Assembly: GCF_032854445.1 (NCBI RefSeq)
Contig: NC_088301.1
Span: 36,259,187-36,323,186, forward strand
Length of the DNA: 64,000 bases
Source: Liolophura sinensis
Lineage: Eukaryota > Mollusca > Polyplacophora > Chitonida > Chitonidae
Direction of reading: 5' to 3'
Shown here one piece after another: positions 30,401 through 42,400 of this stretch. The position numbers were made by a program, and so were the translations under genes. Below the pieces are notes generated by a model that was not told where the DNA came from, did no database searches, and was given only the letters and a program-made list of their open reading frames with translations. Numbering within the stretch: position 1 is the stretch's first letter; every line of letters starts with the position of its first letter.

Positions 30401-33400
30401 ACCATATTGACCTACAATGTTAACTTCAATTAGTATCTGTGAACTAACTTGTTGTTTTTCAACATACATTTCAGTATACATGAAGTTATAAGTGATATAT
30501 TTATGTACACACTGTAAGTAATACATAACTACTAAGTTATACAAAGTCCCATAAAGTTTTCAATTCCTAAATAGCCAAACTAACAAGTTAATAATAAAAT
30601 ATATTAAAAATAATGAAGATAATTTCAAGCAATTGTATAGGTTGGCCTTGTCCAACCCCAGATCATTAATTTAACCTGGCCCAAATATTGAATTAATGCA
30701 CCAACACTAACCAAAATCATCAAGTTCCAGGCCTCATCACAAAATGGTTTCCAACTTTCCCCAAAAACATTTGTATATTACAGCTCTGATCACATTTTTA
30801 GAGATTTCATTAATATATGAATGAAATTTTACTGAGACTTGCCCAGTAGATTCAGAGGCATGGTGTTGTCAAGGTCTTATGAGAAAATAAATGGAACATT
30901 TAATTAAGTAGTCTTCCTGTACTAAATTTCACATTAAAACATAAATATAATAATAATCAAAACTTTTTTTAAAAAAAAAGACAGATATTTTTGGCAAGCT
31001 AGCTGATGGAAAAGATGATGTCAATATCCTGGTCAAAGAGGTACACATGTACTGCAGTACAGTTTTAGTTCACTGACCTGGAAAAACAGCCTCCAAATAC
31101 CAGGTCAATACGCCGTAGACTACTGCGTCAACCAACATCATGACAATGCACTTGAGCATGCTGAAGTCATCATCAGGGACGGGACTGCTTCCTATGTTAC
31201 TCCACTGTATACCTACAGCCTGTTGCTCGTAACGGGCAATATAGCTGCAGGCAAAGCCAAATGCCACATTGTTTGACAGACACTGCAAACAAATAAATAC
31301 CTATGATATTTTGAGTATGTTGCTGATTTTGGATAATGAAAAGTGGCAGAGATTCTAACTTTTGTAGCATTATACTTACTTACTAGTCATGGGAAGAAAT
31401 ATTACCAGCACCCATTGAGTGCTAAATGTAAACAAAAATATATATATATATATTTTTCATCAGTAAAATTCAAACTGTCAAATAGGTGTTTGATGGGAAT
31501 GTTAGTGCAAGTTGATGGTACAAGCAAGTTTGGATTGTTGTGTACGATTTCTCTATGCTTTCAACAATATTTCAGTCATATCATTTTGTTTGATTAGTGT
31601 TTAACGTCATACTCAATTAGGCATAAGCCTATGGTTCCTCTCTGTTCTACCAAAGCAGCTATATGTAAATAGTCGTGCTAAACATAACACAATATAACAA
31701 TATACAGCTTCTATTTTTACTGAAAGTAAGGCCCAAGCAAGTAACATTAACACATGTAATATGAGTAATATTAATAAAGCCCTTGGCATGGCCTACATCA
31801 GGTGTCAGTGCAATGAGGAAAATGTATATATTTATTTATTTGATTCTTGTTTGACATCATACTCATGAAGTTTTCACTTAATGTCTGCTTCTGGTAAGGA
31901 GGATTCAAGAGTGGAGCAAACTGGACTACCCTGAGTAAACCATTAAGCTTTGACAAATTATAGACAAACTTCCCACACACAACATTCAGATAAATGTGTG
32001 CACGTTTTAGGGGGGGGGGGGGGGGTGAGGTGGGAGGGGGGGGGGAGAATACAAGTGATTTTAATGAACAATATACTGTGCAAGCGACCACACAATCATC
32101 ATAAACTGATTAGCCTTACTGTCACTAAGGCCCCACGATAGTACTAATAATAACAATACTAGTATACCATTATTTATGAACACTTGTTTAATATTCTTAT
32201 CAATGAAGTTAAATAGAAGCCATGGTGATCAATGCGTGGTACAAACAGGAAAGAGGAAAAAATAAGTTACATGTATTAAGGTTTGTCACAAGTATCTAGC
32301 AGTGACAATGTCACCTTTCCACAAACAAATATGAAGATCCATCTACAACATATCTGTCTTGTGTCTTCATATTTTCGCTTTCATCAAACAAAACCACTTT
32401 CATGATCTTTTATGTGGTGTGATACAGGTTTCCTCAAATGTTGTATGTCAACAAATGTGGTCATGTATGCAGGCTGTCCCTTCCCACACTGGAATGAGGC
32501 AATAAAACCATCTCGGAACATATAGCTGAAGAGCTTTCCAGAAAATAGCGACCAGTTTATTTTTATCATATTAACTTTATTAAAAGGTAAGAAAAAAATT
32601 TCATATTAAAAAAAAAAAAGTTAACCTTTTACTAGTGTAATAATCATGCTGGCCCAAATGAATATGATATTCATACCTTAACAATAACAACAAAAGTGAC
32701 TAACAGAAACAGCAGGCCACAAGTAAGTAACTGTATCAGCCGAAGAGTTGTAGGGCCAGTGGGACAGGATTGATCTTCGACTTATGTAGAAAATCATGTT
32801 TGTTTGGATGAGAAGATGGAAAAAGAAATAAGTAGCAAACTTTTGTCTCCGAGACCATGCTTCACCACACTTTCCATGATAATGACAGGTACAAGCAATT
32901 AGTATACATACACCTAACAACTTCAAAGGTGTCCCGATGTACTCTTCCCACTGAACCATCTGTGTGTAGGGCAGGTAGAGGATGAAGTAGATAAAGCCTG
33001 CACAGACAGCAGCCAAGTTTGCCTGTGAGAAGAACACGCTGATGAGGAAACACTGCATCACCGTGGAAACCATGAATGCCAGCAGGAAGACGAGCATCAC
33101 AGAAGGATCAGTGTACTCCAGCACTTTGCCGTACTGAAATGCAAACACAAAACCATTACATCTACATGGATATCCCCCACAAAAATACATAGATCACATA
33201 GATCATGATGAAGAAAACCTACTTTGAGACAAAAAAATACAATAAAAAATACAGCCAATGCTTTTGCAAACATAATTTAATATTCAGTGTTTTTTGAAAA
33301 TAATGCAGAGTGTACTGGAAATCATAAGGAATATACGTGATGAATTATACAAGTAAGTGAAAAATTCTTGAGTACAAAGTTACACTCATCAAATAAAAAA

Positions 33401-36400
33401 ATTGAAATCAATACACACGTATAGTGTTTACAACACAACCACTTGTAATAAGGGACGTCATATATACCTTAAGTGTAATGACAAACAGGATGATGGTGAT
33501 GAACATAAGGTCCAAAGCGTTAATGAACCATGCCACCCAGTGCACCCCGTTCCCAAGACCCATCATCTTCATCACTTCCTTCAGCCTCTGTTCCTTCTCA
33601 TGTACAATGCTTTTGACGATCATGGCCACAGACAGGATCCATGAGAGCACCATGAACAGAGGTAATGACCTTGAGATGGCAAACACAAACCTGGCAACAA
33701 ACAAATATAGCTATCCTTGAATGACATTTAATTGCAGATTTATCCGCGATAAATCAGAACAGATTGACAGAATATCTGTATAAAATCACTTTGTTGATGA
33801 AATCCGATTTCATCCACCACTAGCCTGGTAATTTGAATTTATCATTGTCGACCACATACAATTTTACTTATTAAATATCCCATAACTAATCATTAGGAGG
33901 CCACTCACAAATCTTTGTACATTGAATTTCTTGAAACTTTTTCACAAATAGTCTTGTTTAGAGGACTCTGGAATTTGCAGTTCCAGAAACAGAAGAGCGT
34001 CCTTCCATTCCTTCATTTTGTAAACTTCTCTAACAGAAAGCACTTCTTCTTCAGTGCTTCAAGCAGAAGAGCCAGAAGAGAAGAGCAAAGTTTTTTAAAA
34101 TTGCCACTGTATTTTCCACAACCAACAATGCTGTCTTACCTGTCTCTGGTGTAGCATGGGTACGGGAACTGCTGAGCAACAATTCCCGTCTCTATGTCCT
34201 TCCCTGTCTGCTCGCTGATGATGGCATGATCTATCATGTCCTGAAGGTATGCAAACCCATAAGTCAAATACTTCAGGTCTGGGGTGGGGCGACGACGGGA
34301 TCCAGGCGTCCAGTACCTTTCATATATAATTTAGAGTATAGATTAATGAAGCTGTTATAAGAAACTTGCCTATTTGTATGAGAGATGACTAGCATAATAA
34401 CAATAACGCACATGTTTAACCTTTTCAACTTTTTCAGCAGAATTTAATCGTACAATTATCATAAAAATAATGATCAAAAGGATTTGTTGGGTGTCATTAA
34501 AGATTATTTCTCTACACCCCATACTTCTCTCAGAATGTTTCAAAATATTGGTTGCAGAGGCAGTTGAGCAGTTGAAAGGCTTGAAGATTTAGGGTATGTC
34601 TATTTACGATGAACTTAATGAGGTAAATGTATGTTTACATGTATATGAATGCGTCTATTTATGGTAAAGTAAGAAACACTGTATCTGTACCAAAACCTCA
34701 AACAACAGTTTTACAAGAGAGCCATGTTATTTCATTCTCATTGAGCATGAGTTCCAAATCATTCCATTTAACACTTCACATCTACCACCACAAAACTGAG
34801 TGCCAATTCATAACAATGTAAAACATTTTGTAATGAATGAATAAATAATTACAACAATTGTAACTAAAGACATGTAAAAATATATATATGTATATATAAT
34901 GACACACCTTGAAAATGCACAACATAGAAGTTGGCAAAATTTGTATATGAATTGAAAGTATAGAGGAAAACAACATTTGTAAGTGATAAAGACAAACGAC
35001 AACATTCTTCTGTGGTTTGTCTTCTTCTACAGTAAATACTGATCAGCACTTGTTGTTTGTCATACTAGTGCAAACCAAAGTCCATTTTGCATTTTCAAAG
35101 TGTTTCAGTAAAACTATTTTTCCTTACTTGTCCTCTATTTTCTTGGTGCTGTCTACTTTGTCTGCATCCATTCTGATCTTATAGCTCACATGGCTTGGTA
35201 AAACACTGGTGTTAGTTCCATCCACATCAAACACTACAGCTGTGAACAGTCAGACCTCCAGGTTAAACGGTACATGCATTTATCTTCTGTTTTTAACTTG
35301 AACAACTTAATTACTTCTTCTTTGTTTTATCGTTATGGCTTCAACTTGTTTTGCTAAGATGCATTCTAAGGTAAAAAAGCATAAAACATCTCAGTAAATC
35401 AGTTTTCCCAAACTATTATTAGACAAATATCAAACTGACACATAATATTTTTAAGTGAACAGAAGCAGTTTACTTACCAGCCCAGAATGTGTTTGTACCA
35501 ATGAGTTTGATACTGTGATAAGTCAGGTCTATTTCATCCTTAACTGGGAAAAACTTGTTGGCCTGAAAACACTGTGAATGAAATTTGGCAGGTTACCATC
35601 AGGAGATTCACGACTCTTATTTTTAACTTTCCCCAAGATACAAACAGGAAAAAAAAGTTTAACATTTATAAGTGACAGTCAATTCGATGTAGGCTGTCTC
35701 TGAAACTCATCTACTGAAGTGGGGGGTCTGGTAGCCCACTACCAAACTTTCTCTGCATATCCAATATTTTAAGATTCAAAGACAACCCTGAAATTTATTT
35801 GGATTTATTTGGTGCTAATAAAAAAAAGATAAAAAAGAACTCTTTTCTACCACTGGATTTAAAACACCATTCAAACTATGTTTTCACTTCATGGAAAATG
35901 CTACAGTCAAATACAGTGGGTCTAATGTCTCCTTGTATTAACCAAAGAACATCTTATACAATTCCTTTTCGGTGGTCTTACCTCGGTGTAATTCCTAATG
36001 GCGTTAAACATGTCTGAGGTGTAGTCCAGAGATTTCCTCCATGAGTACTGGTCAGGATCACCTCTAAGTCGCAAGTACCGAGAGTATTTCTTACACTGAT
36101 CTGCAAACCTGGGCTGGAGTGTGCACAAAGGGGAGGCAAAGTATCTCTGCAAAGAATAAACACCATTTCTTTAACATACCAAAATATGTACCATGTATAA
36201 TGATGTGAACATAACCACCTTGAAATCAGTTATATAGTCACTCAAAAAAGAAGGTACATGAATTTATATAAATATTCTCTATACCTATCAACAAGCTGCT
36301 TACTTTGAAAAAACAATGTTAACTATATTTTATTTATTTTTTAGATTGATGTTAGATAATCAATAATTGTTCATATATATATATTTCAAGTTTGTAGGTG

Positions 36401-39400
36401 AATAAAATCAGATTGACCTCTGCAGACCATCACTCTTCCTTAAGTACTTGACAAACCTCCTGATTTTAAGAAGCAGCAACAGCAGCAAGAGCTGGATTTG
36501 AACATTTGAACAGTATTAACCATCTGAGTCAGCAAGGATTTCGGCTTCACATTAAAACATTTAAATTGTTATTACTGTCTTATATTATAATATCATAAAA
36601 TAACTTTAGTAAATCAGTTTTACTCTCAGTAGCTTGATATTTTCACTCGTTTCCAAATAGTTAATGAGAGTAGGTTTATATTCCTCCCAGTCATCTGCAA
36701 TTTTGATCAAGCGACCAAACTCTTCAAATGTTCTGTTAGCCTGAAAAAAAAAAATGCAAAAATAACTACAACTGCATGCAGTTATACGGCTTCCAAGCAG
36801 TCTGTACACATAGCTTTTAGTGTTCACTCTCTAAAACTTTTCCACTTTATCCATTTATGTTGTGCATGTATTCCTAAAAGTAAGCTTTGTTTTGCGCAAA
36901 CCTTGTCTTCTTTACTAGAGGCTAACCAGGCCCCTGTGATTGACAGATATCTACATGTGTTTCAGACAACCACTAAGCTATTAGTAAAGCAGTCAGTCTG
37001 TGCATGGCAGGTCGTGGATTCATACATGGAAGTATAAACTTGCTACTACACAGGCCATGTTTTTGCATTATTTCTTATAAAAAGGCATGGTAAGTCTGAG
37101 AAGGGATCGCAGAGTGTGTCTCAGGCAGTTAAACAGCGAAGATGACTGACGTTGGGAAATTGGCATTAGTCAGATCGCGCTGGGCTTATATCGCTCATGT
37201 CAGTCACATCAGAGTTCGGCCACAGCTTACCAAATTTGTCACGTGATTAAAATTTTCTGAATTTAAAAATTTTAAGTATGATGCTGTTCGTAGTTTGATG
37301 TTCTGATCACCAATGTCATCTTTTTACTTTTCTCTGATGCACAGTTTTGTCAGAAATTGCCAAAAAGTCTGCAAAAGTGCAATTTTCCCCCATATCTGGA
37401 GGTCATGTGACACAAAACCGCTGCAGCTGTAAAGCTGAAAATGGCTGAATGCAAAGGGCTATATGTGTACTATATGTGAGTAGAAAATTGTTGAAGTCTC
37501 TTAATAAATGTGGGAGTTGCAGTGCTTGAAAAATTACCCAAAGGCTGATTTACTATAATTGGCACTTTGATGTCCCTGTGTTATTTGATGCATAATAAAT
37601 GCATTTATGTCTAGGATGAATCTATGAATATTGTAAGCATGCTACCTGACGTAGTTTGACTTCCTGATCATGAATCTGGTCTTATTTCTTTCCTGTGACG
37701 TATAGTATTGCGATCAAATTGTAAAAAAGCGCAATTTCCACCATATTTAGCAGTCACATCACGAAAAGGGTCACAAGCACACCCTCAAACATTGCCCAAA
37801 GGTCGATTTACTCCATTTGGCACATCTACATACATATGATATATAGTGTACTTACAATGCACTAATCGGGACCGGTAGATCCAGGATCAATCCTTGGTCG
37901 AGTCACACCTAAGACTTTAAAAGAGGAAGTTGTAACTTCCTCGCTTGGCGTTCAGCATGAAGGGGATAGTGCAACGACTGGTTGACCCGTATCAGTATAA
38001 TGGCTCGGGCGGGGCGGCTTACTTGCCTTTGGTAAGTCGTCTCAGTGATGCAGCACTAAATAAAAGAGCGGTGGAAATCCGTCCTGCAACAAGGAGGCAC
38101 ATTACACGTGCATGCACCCTAATGATTCCTTCGTCGTCATATGACTGAAAAATTGTTGAGTACGACGTTAAACCCCAAGCACTCACTCACTCACAATGCA
38201 CTAATGACTACAAAGAATGTAGGCTTTCTGATTAAGTTGGTTATGTATCTATACATGGACATCATTAGGTAAGCTGAAGTGACACCAAATAGGTCGGTAA
38301 TACTGGCCTGAACTCCGGTATCACTGCTTTAGCAGCTATACTTTTGATGAGTTTTTTTTTGTCATAATCTGAAAACCATAAAATACAAAAATAATTCTTA
38401 CAGATCTGTAAATTGGACGTCAAGCAGTGCTGGACATTGTGTTTATTTGATCGTTTTTGAGCAGTTTTTAGACTTGACCTACTTTTGAGCTAATTTCATT
38501 GGTCAGTTACAGCACAACTTGCATACCAAACAAAAAGGTTTTGTACAATACTGGTACGGTGATCCGCCTAAAACTTACAACTGAAGTTTCATCCAAAGAT
38601 CATTAGCTCATTTACAGAAAAAAAAAGGTTTAAGCTTATCAATTTAATTCAAAATGGCTGCTAAATCACGTGACTGGCCAAACACCACAAAACGACAAAA
38701 GCTGGTCCATATGTTGGCTATTAAAAATGTGAAGTTTGTTTTTTCTACCTTTACTGGTTTTGGAGATGTTGCAATTTTACGAGCTAACTATGAATGAAAA
38801 TAACAAGTTTTTACATGCATTTTAATTGCAAATCTATCAGTCATAGCTGTGCGGTCCTACCAGTCAAAAATGAAGATATGTGGTTGATCTATCTACTGAC
38901 CAATTTTTAGGTTCATAGCTATTACGGTGTCCTGTCACGTGACATTTGAAAAATGACATTGAAATGAGCTATAAATGCAATTTTAAGAAAAACTATACAT
39001 CGTAGGAAAAAACTAAATTCACGGTTGTATTCAGCAGGCCACACTACATGTAATTGCTATCTTGTTTATTCAAATTTCATCCCCAGGCCATCACGTGACC
39101 AAACCAAACTGCCAACAGCAAGCTTCCACGTTTCTTGACCGATTTGCATAAGATTTTAAGTACTTTTTTGTCAATAAATGAAACCATTTATTACAATTGG
39201 TTTCACTTATTACTGCTCAGTTTTCACCTTCTTGATTACTCTCCGGATGGCTGGGGTATCAGGTGTGTAGGGTACATAACCCCTGAGGATAGGCTTGATT
39301 TGTCTCCACAGGATACGCGTATAAGGAGTGCTCTGGAAACCCTCAAACAGAGATGCACAAAAAGGAGCTGTGGAGACAAAACATCAGAGAAAGGTGAAAC

Positions 39401-42400
39401 AATAACACAGGACAAATTATGATAACCGTCCCCATTATAAAATGACTTGTCTTGACTACAATCATAAGCAACATGGCCAGGTTATACAGAATATTAAAAC
39501 AGATCTAAAAATGAATGGACCTTTACCCCTCTCCAGTTATGATATATCATAATACTGTTGCTAAGCTATTAAATGTGTTTGATGTTCAGTTAACATACAT
39601 GTATTCACTTTATAACATTGTACATGTGCATGTATGAGTGTTGAAATCAGTTCAAGTAATTTAAAGATACAAAATGTCTATTTAAGATCCTATTTTAGCA
39701 CTAAAATTTTGGACTTGCAAAAGTAAGTTTTACATACTAGTGGTATTGTCGAACTCCTCAACATCACTCTCATCTGATTTGTCCTTTTCCTTGTCATCTT
39801 TCTTTTCATCCTCCTCCTTGTCATCTGGGTTCAGATCTGACATTGAGGACCTGTCAATTGCTCTTCCACAAAACAGCTTTCCCAGAGTTTCAAATGTACT
39901 TGATCGATTGACATTCATTCGCATGTCACGGAAGTCTTGATAAGTGTCATTAAAGTCTCTCAGCACTGATTTGTAGCTCTCTAATTCCCTCAGCTGGGGG
40001 GAGGAAATTGTGGTTCATTAGCACAACACGAAACATTGCTTTTGATGCTGAAATCTATATTTTTCCAGTAGGATATCATAAAACCTTTCTATGATCGATA
40101 TAATTCTTATAATCATGCAAAATGAGGTACTTCAAAAAAAATGTTTTGGTCACTTACAAAGTTTGTCTTTTGTCAGAATTCAAGCTCAGCGAGTAACAGC
40201 ATAAATATGCATGTACTTACATCTCTAGAAAACTCTGCCATCAGTCTGTAGGTTTCAGGATCAGAGTTTAAGCCTTTGCCAATGTTAGCAAGCAGGTGTG
40301 CATCAATCTACAAAGAATACACTTTCGATATGACAATCATTCAGTAGTCCAAAATGCAAAAAAATTGATCAGCTTTACTAACCAAAGCCAGTAACTTTAA
40401 CTGTACTTAAGTAAAATATGACCGATTATGAAATTCTGACAATCAAATTGTAAGAAATCACTTCACAGTGTATTGCACAGGAGTCAACACAACAAAAGGC
40501 AATGTTTTTGTTTACTAAATTTCACAGTAATTAAATACATAAACAATTAACATCTGCACAAAACATACTTCATCCCTGAGCAAGGTAGCATTAAAGTCTG
40601 TAACGAAGTCCTCCCAGAGTTCCCTCCACTGGACAACGGTCAGATTACACAACTGCTCCTGGACATCAATGGCTGCTGCAGGGTCGTTGAAGGTCAAGAA
40701 GTAGGTCAACATGGAGTCATTGCAAACTAACTCACGCAGAGCATCCACCGTACTATTGAAGGTCGCATTTCCACGTCCTTCAACACGATCAAGCAGGTCC
40801 CTAATTGTGCTGTTGAGCCCGTCTACAGCAACAAGCTGTAAATTGAACAAACAACAAATGATATCAACATGGATAAGCTTAAACTTTCCTGTGTAGTTTG
40901 CAAACATGTAAAGTTTCATGATTCTGTGAGTTCAAAACTAAACATACGTTAAAGCTATCAATCCAGACTGAAAGGCCCTGACGACGACTTCACTTATGGT
41001 TCTACAAGGACGTGTGTCAATGCTACAATGACTAAAATCCAGACCAAAGGAAATCAGTGGGAACAAATTATGAACAAAGTACACCCTAGAATTGATGAAT
41101 TGACTTGACCTGAGTTTAATCTTGAGTTTAAATAGTTTCAACATTATATCTTACCAAAAGCCTCTTAAATCTCCAGGTAAACATCATTAGCTGATCCAAA
41201 AGGAATGGGCAATCCTTTAAGACTGCAAATGGCTTCAGAGCACTAAAATATCTAAGATACCTTTCTTTACTATTCACTCACATCTCGAATGTTGAGAGTG
41301 GCATTGAGAAGCTCATCTACTGCTTTCTGGGACAGGCTGATGTTTTGCTGCGTTATTTCGTTTCGTAACCGACCTGGATCCACAATGATGTTACCAACTG
41401 TGATACCTCCTGTAATCAATGGAAAATGTTCTCATAAACTGAATCAGTCACAATCCTTGACAACAAGATGTGTTTAAATTATCTTCATAAGTTAAAATAA
41501 ATCTTAAATGGAAAACACTGCATTGGGCCAGGTCTTATAAAACTTTACTGCTGTTAGGGGTCTACTTGAATGCTCTTAATGTCACATGCAATTGCCATGA
41601 CGATAAATTGCCTGTATAGTACTGGTTATTATGGTAGTCAGGTGTAAAAAATGTTATGAAGGCTTCATCCTAGCAAACCATGGTAACACAGAGGTAAGAG
41701 AAAATATAAAATGGCCAGGTTGTCCAATAAATGAAAGACCAAGTATTAGAACTTGCATATACGTAAGACACATCTGACCTCAAAATAAAGGTTTGTAACT
41801 AACCTACAGCGGTACCATTCCTGATCATATCTGCCAATTTGCTAAGACTTTCCCAGTCTTCAATGAGCCTGAAGATCTCCTCACGACTAGTACTGTTTAC
41901 TAGTAGTTCCTCCACATCATACAGCAGCTTGGTCAACCTTCAGGAAGACAGGCAGACATAATCATCATTATTTATATTTTTATTTATTTTATTGGTGTTT
42001 TATGCTGTACTCACAACATTTCATTTATGCCACAACTGCCAGCATTATAGTGGGAAGAAATCTGGTAGAGCCTGGGAGAAACCCACTGCTATCCACAGGT
42101 TGCCAGCAGACCTTTTGACATGGTACTGTGCTAGATGTTGTTACAGTTGAACAATAAAAAAGGGCTGCACTGAATTACCTCCCTTAGTGTCATTCTCCCA
42201 TTAAAAAGGTGTGTTTTTAGGAGAAAGTTATGTATTGTTTAATTCAATCTTAGGTGATTTTAAATTCTGGCCCTAGTCAAATACCATAAATAGCTTAAAC
42301 TCTTAAGCTAAAAAACATTTACCTCATTTAAGATCACTTAACATTTCTGTGACCAATATAATGTTTTTATAAACATATTTGTATAAAAATATATAAAAAT

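Noticed and set aside
37945-38148. 67-codon plus-strand ORF
   Set aside because: It is a translation of SINE family B, and a similar ORF occurs in the copy at 12.6-12.8 kb.
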